A stretch of 64,000 nucleotides of DNA from Cognatiyoonia sediminum (GCF_900129845.1 NZ_FQXB01000004.1:62001-126000), one strand, 5' to 3'. Positions 35,136 through 44,567 are shown, counted from the first letter of the stretch. A program made the numbers and translations. The notes: generated by a model from the sequence alone, not told the origin.

Positions 35136-35184
35136 TTGCCCAACCTTTCTAAATCGATATAGATTTTTCTACAACGATTTAGAA
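35136..35184 (+). promoter_or_regulatory. Promoter and paired LacI-type operators of the mannoside operon
   Basis: A TTGCCC box (35136-35141) and TATAGA (35158-35163), 16 bp apart, form a plausible sigma-70 promoter. TTCTAAATCG (35147-35156) and CGATTTAGAA (35175-35184) are perfect inverted 10-bp arms. Each contains a CG-centred partial palindrome of LacI type (TAAATC/GATATA and TACAAC/GATTTA), with centres 20 bp apart. One sits between the promoter boxes and one near the start site, as expected for repression by the divergent LacI protein. Confidence 0.55.
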
Positions 35185-35201
35185 CCAGGGAGGAAAGAAT
35201 C

Positions 35202-36431
35202 GTGAAATTGTCAACTAAGCTACTTTCAGCAACCGCCATCGTAGGCGCATCTGCTGTTTCAGCTGCAGAACTCGAAGTCACACACTGGTGGACATCTGGT
35301 GGTGAAGCCGCCGCGGTGGCCGAGTTTGCGTCAGCCTTCAACGCGACAGAGCATACATGGATCGACGGTGCGATTGCCGGTTCCGGTGGTACGGCGCGTC
35401 CGATCATTATTTCCCGCATCTTGGGCGGTGACCCAATGCACGCAACACAGCTGAACCACGGTCGTCAGGCGGAAGAGCTTGTCGAAGCTGGTTTGATGCT
35501 TGACCTCACAGACGTTGCAGAAGCTGAAGGTTGGGCTGACGTTGTGAACCCATCCCGTCTTCTGGACGCATGTACGCTTGACGGCAAAGTCTACTGTGTG
35601 CCTGTGAACATCCACTCACCTCAGTGGCTGTGGCTGTCACACGACGCATTCGCGAAAGCTGGTGTTGATGTTCCAGCAGACTGGTTCGAATTCGTAGATG
35701 CAGCTCCTGCACTGCGCGACGCAGGCCTCGTGCCGCTCGCAATGGGTCAGCAGTCTTGGCAGACAAGCCTCGCCTTTGGCGCATTGATGGTCGCCGTTGG
35801 TGGTACAGACCTCTACATCGACGTTCTGACGAACAAGAACGCTGATGCGGCTGCGTCTGAAGACATGACCAAAGTTTGGGAAGCCTATGCTGCAGCTCGT
35901 TTGCTGTCTGAAGGTTCTAACGTGAATGACTGGAACCAAGCGACAAACCTCGTCATCACTGGTCAGGCCGGTGGTCAGATCCACGGTGACTGGGCGCAGG
36001 GCGAATTCCAGGTTGCTGAGCAAGTAGCTGGTACAGACTACACCTGTCTGCCAGGTCTGGGTGTGAACGAAATCATCGCAACTGGTGGTGACGCGTTCTA
36101 CTTCCCGAAGCAGGACGACCCAGCGATCGAAGCTGCTCAGAAAGAGTTGGCTTCCCTGATGATCTCTCAGGAAGTTCAGGTTGCGTTTAACCTCAAGAAA
36201 GGCTCCTTGCCGATCCGTGGTGACATCGACCTGTCCGCTGCAAACGACTGCATGCAGAAGGGTCTTGCGATCCTTGCAGCTGGTAACGTTCTGCCAGACG
36301 GCGTGAACAGCTTCTCAGCTGACACAGCTGGTCAGATCGATGACCTGACAGTTGAGTTCTGGAACGACACATCCATCTCAGTTGAAGACGCACAGGCTCG
36401 CTACGTCGATATCATCGCAAGCGCAGACTAA
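35202..36431 (+). CDS. Sugar ABC transporter substrate-binding protein
   Basis: A 409-residue extracytoplasmic solute-binding protein of the family-1 (carbohydrate) type. A classic signal peptide (KLSTKLLSATAIVGASAVSA, mature start about AELEVTHWW) leads into the hallmark THWWTSGGEAAAVAEF. The GTG start has AGGAAAGAATC upstream. It is the first gene of the mannoside operon, and a hairpin in the following gap could favour its higher expression over the permeases. Codon use is strongly biased to common triplets, which fits high expression. Confidence 0.93.
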   Translation: MKLSTKLLSATAIVGASAVSAAELEVTHWWTSGGEAAAVAEFASAFNATEHTWIDGAIAGSGGTARPIIISRILGGDPMHATQLNHGRQAEELVEAGLMLDLTDVAEAEGWADVVNPSRLLDACTLDGKVYCVPVNIHSPQWLWLSHDAFAKAGVDVPADWFEFVDAAPALRDAGLVPLAMGQQSWQTSLAFGALMVAVGGTDLYIDVLTNKNADAAASEDMTKVWEAYAAARLLSEGSNVNDWNQATNLVITGQAGGQIHGDWAQGEFQVAEQVAGTDYTCLPGLGVNEIIATGGDAFYFPKQDDPAIEAAQKELASLMISQEVQVAFNLKKGSLPIRGDIDLSAANDCMQKGLAILAAGNVLPDGVNSFSADTAGQIDDLTVEFWNDTSISVEDAQARYVDIIASAD

Positions 36432-36503
36432 TTATCTTCTCCCTGTTGGGCCCGTGGTGAAAGCTGCGGGCCTGGCAGTTCCCAAACGCACTTGGAAATT
36501 CCA

Positions 36504-36533
36504 AACACCCCTAAACGGGAGTGGGGTGTTTTG
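36504..36533 (+). terminator. Hairpin between binding-protein and permease genes
   Basis: AACACCCC (36504-36511) pairs with GGGGTGTT (36523-36530), and TTG follows. The short T-run suggests a leaky terminator or mRNA-stabilising hairpin, of the kind used in transport operons to make more binding protein than permease. Confidence 0.55.
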
Positions 36534-36568
36534 ACTTACCCAGTAGCCAACAAAAATGGGGGGACAGG

Positions 36569-37492
36569 ATGGCCGTAACTGACACCGGACGAATGGATGT
36601 GGGGGCAAAGCGCCCCTCCCGTTTGTTCAAAAACATGACCGCCAAAATTGCGGCGATCCCCATGATCGCGACCGCCTTGGTCGTTTTCATCGGATGTACC
36701 GCTTGGACGATCTACCATTCGTTCACACGATCCCGCCTTTTGCCCGCTCCCGATAAGTGGACAGGCCTCCAGAACTATGACCGGTTATGGAGTGAGAATC
36801 GCTGGCTGGTGTCGATCGAGAACCTCGCCATCTTCGGGTCGTGTTCATTGGTTCTGTCACTGGTCATCGGGTTCATCCTTGCGGCTCTATTGGATCGCAA
36901 AATCCGGTTTGAAAATACCATCCGAACCATCATTCTGTATCCCTTCGCACTATCCTTTGTTGTGACCGGTCTTGTTTGGCAGTGGTTGCTGAACCCAGAT
37001 TTGGGCCTTCAAAACGTGGTGCGCAGCTGGGGTTGGGAAACCTTCACATTTGACCCACTCAACAACGCGGATATCGTGATTTACGGCATCTTGATTGCAG
37101 GCATCTGGCAGGGCTCCGGTTTTGTGATGGTCCTCATGCTCGCTGGGATGCGCGGCATTGACGAGGACGTTTGGAAAGCCAGTCGCGTCGAAGGTATCCC
37201 AACGTGGAAAACCTACATCTTCATCGTGATCCCAATGATGCGCCCCGTCTTCGTGACCGCACTCGTGATCATCTCCGCCGGTATCATTAAGGTCTACGAC
37301 TTGGTCGTTGCGCAAACGAGCGGGGGGCCGGGCATCGCCTCGGAGGTTCCCGCGAAATACGTGATCGACAAAATGTTTGGCTCGCAAAACCTCGGCCTCG
37401 GCTTCGCGGCGTCAACCATGATGCTCCTGAGCGTCTTGGTGGTGCTGATCCCATGGGCTTACCTCGAATTCGGAGGCAAGAAAGAAAGATGA
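36569..37492 (+). CDS. Sugar ABC transporter permease (MalF/UgpA type)
   Basis: A 307-residue inner-membrane permease with six predicted helices and the cytoplasmic EAA-type loop GIDEDVWKASRVEGIPTWK, where it docks with the ATPase. The ATG at 36569 is preceded by GGGGGGACAGG. It is the first of two permeases for the mannoside transporter, and its stop overlaps the start of the second (ATGA). The N-terminal 30 residues are basic and polar before the first helix, as in MalF-like proteins. Confidence 0.92.
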   Translation: MAVTDTGRMDVGAKRPSRLFKNMTAKIAAIPMIATALVVFIGCTAWTIYHSFTRSRLLPAPDKWTGLQNYDRLWSENRWLVSIENLAIFGSCSLVLSLVIGFILAALLDRKIRFENTIRTIILYPFALSFVVTGLVWQWLLNPDLGLQNVVRSWGWETFTFDPLNNADIVIYGILIAGIWQGSGFVMVLMLAGMRGIDEDVWKASRVEGIPTWKTYIFIVIPMMRPVFVTALVIISAGIIKVYDLVVAQTSGGPGIASEVPAKYVIDKMFGSQNLGLGFAASTMMLLSVLVVLIPWAYLEFGGKKER

Positions 37493-38448
37493 CCGACGCT
37501 ACTGTAAATGCGCTGAGCGGACCAAAAGGGCCAAAGCCAAAGAAGGTTTTCTCCTCCACCAACATAATCATCTACGGCACGTTGTTCGTCGTCTGCATGT
37601 ACTACTTGCTGCCGCTCTACGTGATGATCGTGACCTCGCTGAAAGGGATGCCCGAGATCCGCTTGGGAAACATCTTCAGTCCACCGGTTGAGGTTACATA
37701 TGAACCGTGGGTTAAAGCTTGGGCCGAAGCCTGTACTGGTATCAACTGTGATGGTCTAAGCCGCGGATTCTGGAACTCAGTTTGGATTCTGATCCCCTCG
37801 GTTTTCTTGTCCATCGCGATTGCCTCCGTCAACGGATACGCGCTCGCGAATTGGAAATTCAAAGGGTCCGAAGTCTTCTTTACGATCCTGATCTTCGGTG
37901 CGTTCATTCCGTATCAGGTTATGATTTATCCAATCGTTATCCTCTTGCGTGAAAGCGGCGACGGGATCACGGCATTCATTCGAATTTTCAACAGCGATGC
38001 TGACAACTTCCGCCTTATGGGCTCTCTCTGGGGCTTGGTGATAGTACACACGATCTTCGGTATGCCGATCCTGACGCTACTCTTCCGGAACTACTTCACC
38101 TCCGTGCCAGAGGAACTGTTCAAAGCGGCTCGTGTCGATGGCGCTGGTTTCTGGGGTATCTATTTCCGGATCATGCTGCCGATGTCACTGCCAATCTTCG
38201 TTGTTGCGATGATCTTGCAGGTGACGGGTATCTGGAACGACTTCTTGTTCGGTGTGATCTACACCAAACCGGATACCTATCCGATGACGGTTCAGCTCAA
38301 TAACATTGTGAACTCTGTCCAGGGCATCAAGGAATACAACGTGAATATGGCGGCGACCCTTCTGACCGGTCTCGTCCCACTGGTTATTTACTTCGCTTCT
38401 GGCAAACTCTTCGTCCGCGGCATCGCTGCCGGTGCTGTGAAAGGTTAA
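37489..38448 (+). CDS. Sugar ABC transporter permease (MalG/UgpE type)
   Basis: A 319-residue permease with six helices. The EAA loop is VPEELFKAARVDGAGFWGIY, and the usual MalG-type C-terminal helix precedes FVRGIAAGAVKG. It has an extended periplasmic region carrying two Cys (about 78 and 83) between helices 1 and 2. It partners the upstream permease and the UgpC-type ATPase, completing the importer. The start overlaps the upstream stop by four bases. Confidence 0.92.
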   Translation: MTDATVNALSGPKGPKPKKVFSSTNIIIYGTLFVVCMYYLLPLYVMIVTSLKGMPEIRLGNIFSPPVEVTYEPWVKAWAEACTGINCDGLSRGFWNSVWILIPSVFLSIAIASVNGYALANWKFKGSEVFFTILIFGAFIPYQVMIYPIVILLRESGDGITAFIRIFNSDADNFRLMGSLWGLVIVHTIFGMPILTLLFRNYFTSVPEELFKAARVDGAGFWGIYFRIMLPMSLPIFVVAMILQVTGIWNDFLFGVIYTKPDTYPMTVQLNNIVNSVQGIKEYNVNMAATLLTGLVPLVIYFASGKLFVRGIAAGAVKG

Positions 38449-38453
38449 GACAC

Positions 38454-39533
38454 ATGGCAAACTCAGTAGAAATCAAACATCTCGATCTGAATTTTGGGGC
38501 AGTCAATGTCTTGAAAGATCTCAACCTTGAGATTGCAGAAGGTGAATTCCTTGTCCTTCTCGGATCGTCAGGCTGCGGTAAATCAACACTGTTGAACTGT
38601 ATTGCCGGTCTTTTGGAAGTCTCTGACGGCCAGATCTTCATCAAGGGCAATAACGTGACTTGGGCAGAGCCGTCCGATCGCGGGATCGGTATGGTGTTCC
38701 AGTCCTATGCGCTTTATCCCCAGATGACGGTGCGCGGGAACCTCAGCTTTGGCTTGAAGAATGCGAAGTTCCCTAAGGCGGAAATCGAGAAACGGATCGC
38801 AGAAGCGGCGGACATCCTGCAAATTCAACCTTTGTTGGATCGTAAGCCTGCGGCCTTGTCCGGTGGTCAGCGTCAGCGTGTCGCTATTGGTCGCGCGCTG
38901 GTGCGCGACGTGGATGTGTTCCTCTTTGACGAACCGCTCTCTAACCTCGACGCGAAGCTACGCGCTGATCTGCGTGTGGAATTGAAGCGGCTGCACAACC
39001 AGCTTGAAAACACCATGATATACGTGACCCACGATCAAGTCGAAGCGATGACGCTTGCCGACCGCATCGCGATCATGAAGGGCGGCAAGATCATGCAGCT
39101 GGGAAGCCCAGATGAAATTTATAACCGTCCCGAAAACATCTATGTGGCTGACTTCATCGGTTCGCCTTCGATGAATTTCTTTGACGGTGAAGTTGTGGGT
39201 AACCACTTCAAAGGTGGCGATCTTGATCTTCCGCTAGATGGCTACACCTTCGGTCCTGGCGGCGCGGTTGACGGCAAAGCTGTCATCGGAATCCGCCCAG
39301 AGCACATCATCACCGGCGAACTTGTTGCAGGTGCTCCGGTGAAGCTGGAGGTTCCAGTGGAATTGGTTGAGCCGATGGGCTCCGACACTTTGGTATATGG
39401 TACACTTAATGGCCAAGCCCTGCGTATTCGTATGGATGGTCAGGCACGTGTGTCGCTCGGAGACTCTTTGCCAATTGGTATTGATCCGTCCCGTGCGTCT
39501 CTCTTCGATAAAGCATCTGAATTGCGTTTATGA
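38454..39533 (+). CDS. Sugar ABC transporter ATP-binding protein (MalK/UgpC type)
   Basis: A 359-residue ATPase. Walker A GSSGCGKST is at 37-45, the signature LSGGQRQR is near 138, Walker B VFLFDEPLSNLD is near 155, and the C-terminal MalK-type TOBE/regulatory domain contains IGIRPEHI. It energises the two permeases encoded upstream. It lies five bases after the second permease gene and overlaps the beta-mannosidase start (ATGA), so uptake and hydrolysis are translated together. Confidence 0.93.
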   Translation: MANSVEIKHLDLNFGAVNVLKDLNLEIAEGEFLVLLGSSGCGKSTLLNCIAGLLEVSDGQIFIKGNNVTWAEPSDRGIGMVFQSYALYPQMTVRGNLSFGLKNAKFPKAEIEKRIAEAADILQIQPLLDRKPAALSGGQRQRVAIGRALVRDVDVFLFDEPLSNLDAKLRADLRVELKRLHNQLENTMIYVTHDQVEAMTLADRIAIMKGGKIMQLGSPDEIYNRPENIYVADFIGSPSMNFFDGEVVGNHFKGGDLDLPLDGYTFGPGGAVDGKAVIGIRPEHIITGELVAGAPVKLEVPVELVEPMGSDTLVYGTLNGQALRIRMDGQARVSLGDSLPIGIDPSRASLFDKASELRL

Positions 39534-41923
39534 CCCAACTTGACCTCGCTGGCGTCTGGCATCTGTCAGACATCGGCACCGATTATAGCTGTCCCATCAC
39601 CTTTCCGGGTGATGGGATCACTGCCCTGCACGCTGCAGGCAAGATTCCTGACCCGTATTGGGGCCGGAACGAATATGATGTGCGGTGGATTTGCGAGCGG
39701 GATTGGATCGCAACGCGCGAGTTTGAGCTGACATCTAACGATGTGTCATTGACCCTTTCGCGCGTCGATACCGTTGCGACGATAGAGCTGAATGGTGTGG
39801 TCATTGGCGAGACTGACAACGCGTTTAGAACCTATCGTTTTGATCTGTCCTCTGCTGCAAAGATCGGCCAAAATACTCTCCGGATTACCTTTCATTCGTC
39901 AGTGGAAGCGGGCAAAGCGCTCTACGATGCGCATCTGTTTGAGATCCCGTGGTCGACGGACAATTGTCCAATCCCCTACGGCAATTTCCTCCGCAAACCT
40001 GCCTGTGATTTCGGCTGGGATTGGAATATCGCACTTGCCCCCTTCGGCGTCTATGGCGACATAAAAGCTGAAGAGAATGCGGCCCCACGGATCGAAGGCG
40101 CCCACATTCGCCAAGACCACTCCGACCAGCGCGTCAAACTTACAGTTTCTGTGGAAGTTGCCAACTTCGACGAAGAGGTCATATTCGATTTCGATGGCCA
40201 CGCCGTCTCTGTAGGAGTTGAGAACGGCAAAGCCACTGCAGTGATTGAGGTCACGGACCCAAGCCTTTGGTGGCCGTCGGGGCAGGGCGATCAACCGCTT
40301 TATGGTCTAACCGTTACCGCTGGCACAGCCGTCGAAAAGCGCCGGATCGGCTTGCGCACAATCGAACTCGTCACCGAAGCGGACGACATCGGCCTTGGGT
40401 TCAAATTCCGTGTGAATGGTCGCGATGTGTTCTGCAAAGGGGCCAACTGGATTCCGGCCGATGCGCTTCAGGGTCGGGTCACGCAGGACGGTGTCCGCGA
40501 CATGCTTCAATCCGCCAAAGACGCAAACATGAACATGATCCGCATCTGGGGTGGCGGGCAATATGAACCCACGTGGTTCTATGATCTGTGCGACGAACTA
40601 GGCTTGATGGTCTGGCAAGATTTCATGTTTGCCTGCAACCTCTACCCTTCCGACAGAGTTTACCTTGAGAATGTGAAGGCCGAGGTGCGCGATAACGTGG
40701 CGCGTCTACAGCACCATGCCTGTTTGGCGGTTTGGTGCGGCGACAATGAATTGATCGGTGCCCTGGGGTGGTATGACGTTAGTCGCAAGGACAGAGATCG
40801 GTATTTGGTGAACTACGACCGGCTGAATCGGGCGCTCGAAGACACCTTATTTGAAGTCGATCCGGATGCGATCTGGTGGCCCTCATCACCCTCGCCAGGT
40901 CCAATGAATTTTGGCGATGCCTGGCATGATGACGGTTCGGGCGATATGCATTTCTGGTCCGTATGGCATGAAAATCGCGACTTCGATCACTACCGCGATG
41001 TTGGCCCGCGGTTCTGCTCTGAATTCGGGTTCCAATCCTATCCGACGATGAACGCGATCCGCCGCTTTTCTGATCCAGTAGATTGGAACATCGCGTCTCC
41101 GGTTCTAGAGAGCCACCAAAAGAACGCCTCAGCCGCTGGAAATGCGCGGATCGCGCAGACCATGTTCCGCTATTTCCGTTGGCCAGAACGGTTTGAGGAT
41201 TTTGTCTACCTCAGCCAAGTGCAACAAGGCGTCGCGATCAAAACCGCCGTAACCCATTGGCGCAGCTTGAAGCCGCGCAATATGGGCACTTTGATCTGGC
41301 AGCTCAATGACACATGGCCGGTGTGCTCATGGGCGTCTTTGGATCATGGCGGTGACTGGAAAGTCATGCACCATATGGCCAAGGACTTTTATGCAGATGT
41401 GATCGTGACAGCGGTGCCAATGGGCGACAAGATTGAGCTACGAGCTGTCAACGATGCACCCGATTCCGTCGAACTGGACGTGAAACTCTCAGCTGTCTCT
41501 GGGACTACTGCGCGCGCGTTATCTACTCAATCTCTAACGGTTGGGACGGTGGCTGAAACGGTCTCATCCATCGCGGTCTCTGACCTGGGCGCAGAGGAAT
41601 TCCTTTGTATCGACTGGTCCTACGCTGGCGGCTCAGGACGGGAAGTCTACGCCCCTAAACCCTACAAATCATATGACCTCGAAGACCCGAATGCGAAGAT
41701 GGCGGTGAACAATGCAGGCGAAACCTACGACATCACGGTCACATCCGAGGGCCTTGCCCTCTTCACAACGGTCGAAGCCGATACCGAAGGCCGGTTTAGC
41801 GACAACGCGTTCGACATGATGCCGGGTGAGACGAAAATCCTTCGCTTCACGCTTAAAGACCCATCCGCCCAACCGAATTTTTCGCTGCGCCATTTGCACA
41901 ACGCGACCTACGCAAAAGGATAA
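39530..41923 (+). CDS. Beta-mannosidase, glycoside hydrolase family 2
   Basis: A 797-residue GH2 enzyme. An N-terminal jelly-roll sugar-binding domain (LAGVWHLSDIGTDYSCPITFPGDG) is followed by an immunoglobulin-like domain, a TIM barrel and a C-terminal mannosidase Ig domain. The acid/base Glu407 lies in VWCGDNEL and the nucleophile Glu498 in SEFGFQS. There is no signal peptide, so it hydrolyses beta-mannosides after import. The length and the PDPYWGRNEYDVRW and GANWIPADAL segments point to beta-mannosidase rather than beta-galactosidase. It is translationally coupled to the transport ATPase. Confidence 0.93.
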   Translation: MTQLDLAGVWHLSDIGTDYSCPITFPGDGITALHAAGKIPDPYWGRNEYDVRWICERDWIATREFELTSNDVSLTLSRVDTVATIELNGVVIGETDNAFRTYRFDLSSAAKIGQNTLRITFHSSVEAGKALYDAHLFEIPWSTDNCPIPYGNFLRKPACDFGWDWNIALAPFGVYGDIKAEENAAPRIEGAHIRQDHSDQRVKLTVSVEVANFDEEVIFDFDGHAVSVGVENGKATAVIEVTDPSLWWPSGQGDQPLYGLTVTAGTAVEKRRIGLRTIELVTEADDIGLGFKFRVNGRDVFCKGANWIPADALQGRVTQDGVRDMLQSAKDANMNMIRIWGGGQYEPTWFYDLCDELGLMVWQDFMFACNLYPSDRVYLENVKAEVRDNVARLQHHACLAVWCGDNELIGALGWYDVSRKDRDRYLVNYDRLNRALEDTLFEVDPDAIWWPSSPSPGPMNFGDAWHDDGSGDMHFWSVWHENRDFDHYRDVGPRFCSEFGFQSYPTMNAIRRFSDPVDWNIASPVLESHQKNASAAGNARIAQTMFRYFRWPERFEDFVYLSQVQQGVAIKTAVTHWRSLKPRNMGTLIWQLNDTWPVCSWASLDHGGDWKVMHHMAKDFYADVIVTAVPMGDKIELRAVNDAPDSVELDVKLSAVSGTTARALSTQSLTVGTVAETVSSIAVSDLGAEEFLCIDWSYAGGSGREVYAPKPYKSYDLEDPNAKMAVNNAGETYDITVTSEGLALFTTVEADTEGRFSDNAFDMMPGETKILRFTLKDPSAQPNFSLRHLHNATYAKG

Positions 41924-41927
41924 ACTC

Positions 41928-42668
41928 ATGCCTCATATTGCTTATCAGCTCTATTGCTCCCGCAACTTTCCACCGCTCGCAGAGACCTGCAAAATGCTGT
42001 CCGAGGCTGGCTATTCCAACGTCGAGGGCTTTGGCGGATTGTTTGGTGATCTGCCCACGCTTGAGGCAGCGTTGAAGGACAACGGCTTGCGGATGACAAG
42101 CAGCCACATCGGGCTGGATATGCTGGAAAACGACCCTGCAAAAATCTTGGAAATCGCTAGCACCTTTGGCACCCAAAAGATGTTCGTCCCCTTTGTCATG
42201 CCCGACGACCGACCAAATGATGATGCCGGATGGCGTGCTTTTGGCAAACGGTTAGAAGCGGCCGGCAAACCAGTGAAAGACGCGGGCGTTGCCTTTGGAT
42301 GGCACAATCACGACTTTGAATTCGTCGCGACCGAAAGCGGCGCGATGCCAATGGACTTGATCGCCGAAGCCGACATCGATCTTGAGCTAGATCTCGGTTG
42401 GGTCGCGCGGGCAGGTCTTGATCCCGTGGAGTGGATCAACAAATACGCAGGCCGGATCAAAGCCGTCCACGTCAAAGACATCGCGCCGACAGGAGAGGCG
42501 ACGGACGAAGACGGCTGGGCCGACGTCGGCCATGGCACGTTGGACTGGGGTTCAATTCACGCGGCCCTCCACCATGCAGGGATCGATCGCTACGTCGTCG
42601 AACACGATAACCCGAGCGATGACAAACGGTTCGCGACCCGCTCCATCACATCCATCAATGCATTCTAA
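41928..42668 (+). CDS. Sugar phosphate isomerase/epimerase (TIM-barrel, AP_endonuc_2 family)
   Basis: A 246-residue TIM-barrel protein of the xylose-isomerase-like group. Metal-binding positions are suggested by GWHNHDFEF, ELDLGWV, AVHVKD and the terminal VEHDNPS. Members act as sugar isomerases, epimerases or lyases. Some, together with Gfo/Idh oxidoreductases, process 3-keto sugars. The ATG is five bases after the beta-mannosidase stop. Placed between a mannosidase and an oxidoreductase it most likely handles the released sugar or an oxidised derivative. Confidence 0.87.
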   Translation: MPHIAYQLYCSRNFPPLAETCKMLSEAGYSNVEGFGGLFGDLPTLEAALKDNGLRMTSSHIGLDMLENDPAKILEIASTFGTQKMFVPFVMPDDRPNDDAGWRAFGKRLEAAGKPVKDAGVAFGWHNHDFEFVATESGAMPMDLIAEADIDLELDLGWVARAGLDPVEWINKYAGRIKAVHVKDIAPTGEATDEDGWADVGHGTLDWGSIHAALHHAGIDRYVVEHDNPSDDKRFATRSITSINAF

Positions 42669-42679
42669 GGATCTGTCAG

Positions 42680-43804
42680 ATGAAAAAACTAGGCGTCGGC
42701 ATCATCGGATGCGGAAACATCTCAGCGGCCTATCTGCGGCTTGGCTCAATGTTCAAAGCGCTCGACATGCGGGCGGTGGCTGACCTGAATATGGACGCCG
42801 CCAACGCAAGGGCCGAGGAATTTGGCGTGCGCGCCGAAACGGTAGAGGGGCTTTTGGCGGCGGACGACATCGATGTGATCGTGAACCTCACGATCCCAGT
42901 GGCCCATTATTCTGTGACAAAGCAAATCCTAGCGGCGGGCAAACACGCCTATACCGAAAAGCCAATTGTTCTTACCTTGGAAGAAGGTGAAGACCTCCGG
43001 CGCATCGCCTCCGAAAAAGGCCTGCGCATCGGTGCTGCCCCTGACACCTTCCTTGGTGGCGCGCACCAACAGGCACGCGCCATCATCGATGCGGGTGACA
43101 TTGGCAAAGTCATCGGAGGCACCTGTCACGTTATGGGGCATGGCATGGAAAGCTGGCACCCGAATCCGGATTTCTTCTACCAACCCGGTGCAGGCCCGGT
43201 GCTGGATATCGGTCCCTACTACGTGACCAACCTGATCCAGCTTCTAGGGCCAGTAAAATCCGCGGTGTCTTTGGCGACGACCACCTTCTCTGAACGCACC
43301 ATCGGGAACGGCGACCGCTTGGGCGAAAAGGTTGAGGTGAATACGCCTACAAACATCCATGCTCTGCTCGAATTCGCCAATGGCGCGACGATCACGCTGG
43401 GCACCAGCTGGGATGTTTGGGCACATCGCCATGCGAACATGGAACTTTATGGTGAAACCGGCAGCCTGTTCGTCCCTGACCCGAACTTCTTTGGCGGCGC
43501 GTTGGAGAAAAGCGGTGAAAGCAGCGACATTGAAGAAGTCGACGCTTGGGATCATCCCTTTGGCGTTCCGAACGAAGGTGACCGGGCAAACTACCGCTGC
43601 GCAGGCCTCGCCGATATGGCAGCCGCCATCGAAGAAGGCCGCCCGCATCGCTGCGGCATCGACCTTGCGGTGCATGCGGTTGATGTGATGACAGCGATCC
43701 TTCGAGCGGGCGAGGAACGGCGCTTTGTCGAGTTGACGACAACTTGCGAACGACCAGAGCCGTTGTCGCCTCAACAGGCAAAGGACTTGCTGCAACAGGT
43801 CTAA
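42680..43804 (+). CDS. Gfo/Idh/MocA-family oxidoreductase
   Basis: A 374-residue NAD(P)-dependent sugar dehydrogenase. An N-terminal Rossmann domain has GCGNIS at 10-15 and the family's EKP motif at 93-95 (catalytic Lys94). A C-terminal alpha/beta domain includes MGHGMESWHPNPDFFY and VLDIGPYY. The protein oxidises a sugar hydroxyl or reduces a keto sugar. As the last gene of the mannoside operon, beside a TIM-barrel isomerase, it suggests an oxidative route for the sugar. A kinase or mannose-6-phosphate isomerase is absent from the operon. Confidence 0.9.
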   Translation: MKKLGVGIIGCGNISAAYLRLGSMFKALDMRAVADLNMDAANARAEEFGVRAETVEGLLAADDIDVIVNLTIPVAHYSVTKQILAAGKHAYTEKPIVLTLEEGEDLRRIASEKGLRIGAAPDTFLGGAHQQARAIIDAGDIGKVIGGTCHVMGHGMESWHPNPDFFYQPGAGPVLDIGPYYVTNLIQLLGPVKSAVSLATTTFSERTIGNGDRLGEKVEVNTPTNIHALLEFANGATITLGTSWDVWAHRHANMELYGETGSLFVPDPNFFGGALEKSGESSDIEEVDAWDHPFGVPNEGDRANYRCAGLADMAAAIEEGRPHRCGIDLAVHAVDVMTAILRAGEERRFVELTTTCERPEPLSPQQAKDLLQQV

Positions 43805-43822
43805 AGGGACTCAAGCACTTTG

Positions 43823-44560
43823 TTATTCAAGAGCTTCAAGTTCGCGCTGATAACGGTCTCGTTCTCGGCGCAATAACTCTTGGTGGAGCATTTCAGTTAG
43901 CAGGGCGGCATTGAGTTGGCGAATTTTCTCGCGCAGATACCGCCTACGAAGCTCTTTGCTTCCCGGCTTTCCGTTCTCAAAAACGCCAAGGTCAATCGGT
44001 TCGACCGATTTGCCGTTCTCCAGACTCGACTCCAACTGATCGGGTTGACAGAATTCGATGATTTCGACGGCGAGGTCTGCCGAATGCGGTAGGCCGATGA
44101 AAAAATGCATTCTTTGTTTGGCGTTCGTAAATTTAAAGAAATGAAAATTTATCTGAAGCCACAAACGATAAGAGGCGATCGGTTTTAACCAATCGAAGCC
44201 GGATGCGTCGACCTTGATTTTGTGTTTTCCAAAGGCGCGATGCGACACGGTGATAAGGTCATTCACCCCGCGAAACTTAAGGGCCTTAAGCACTTTTGCC
44301 TTCATAAGTAACGTGGCCGTGGGGTCTGGCGTGCCAAAGGCACCAAAAGTATCGACATGGAACTCTACCAAGTTAGGAACTGTGAGCTTTCCGTCTTGAT
44401 CCAGACGCAGACGTGATGTGCCCTTTTGCGTCCGACAGTTCCAAATGTAGAAGTTACGCCTTTTTGCGGTTGCGACTGAATTGGTGCTGATGAACGTTGG
44501 ATCAAGCCAATCCGTCTGCGGATCTCCGTCGAACGGTATCCCGTTTATTGTCAGTGCCAT
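43823..44560 (-). CDS. Unrecognised protein, 245 residues
   Basis: A soluble, basic protein of about 245 residues without signal peptide or membrane helix. Its N-terminal half is mixed beta (TINGIPFDGDPQTDWLDP, RNFYIWNCRTQKGTSRLRL, GVNDLITVSHRAFGKHKI). The last 60 residues form a highly charged helix (LREKIRQLNAALLTEMLHQE), possibly a coiled coil. No family was recognised. GC appears lower than in neighbours and codon use less biased, which fits acquired or lineage-specific DNA. The ATG at 44560 has GAGAGGG upstream. That ribosome site is the 3' arm of a perfect hairpin. It is downstream of rlmN on the same strand. Confidence 0.68.
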   Translation of the reverse strand: MALTINGIPFDGDPQTDWLDPTFISTNSVATAKRRNFYIWNCRTQKGTSRLRLDQDGKLTVPNLVEFHVDTFGAFGTPDPTATLLMKAKVLKALKFRGVNDLITVSHRAFGKHKIKVDASGFDWLKPIASYRLWLQINFHFFKFTNAKQRMHFFIGLPHSADLAVEIIEFCQPDQLESSLENGKSVEPIDLGVFENGKPGSKELRRRYLREKIRQLNAALLTEMLHQELLRRERDRYQRELEALE

Positions 44561-44567
44561 ATCTATA

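Noticed and set aside
36456-36474. GGCCCG / CGGGCC stem just after the binding-protein gene
   Set aside because: No T-run follows. The downstream AACACCCC / GGGGTGTT hairpin is the better terminator candidate.
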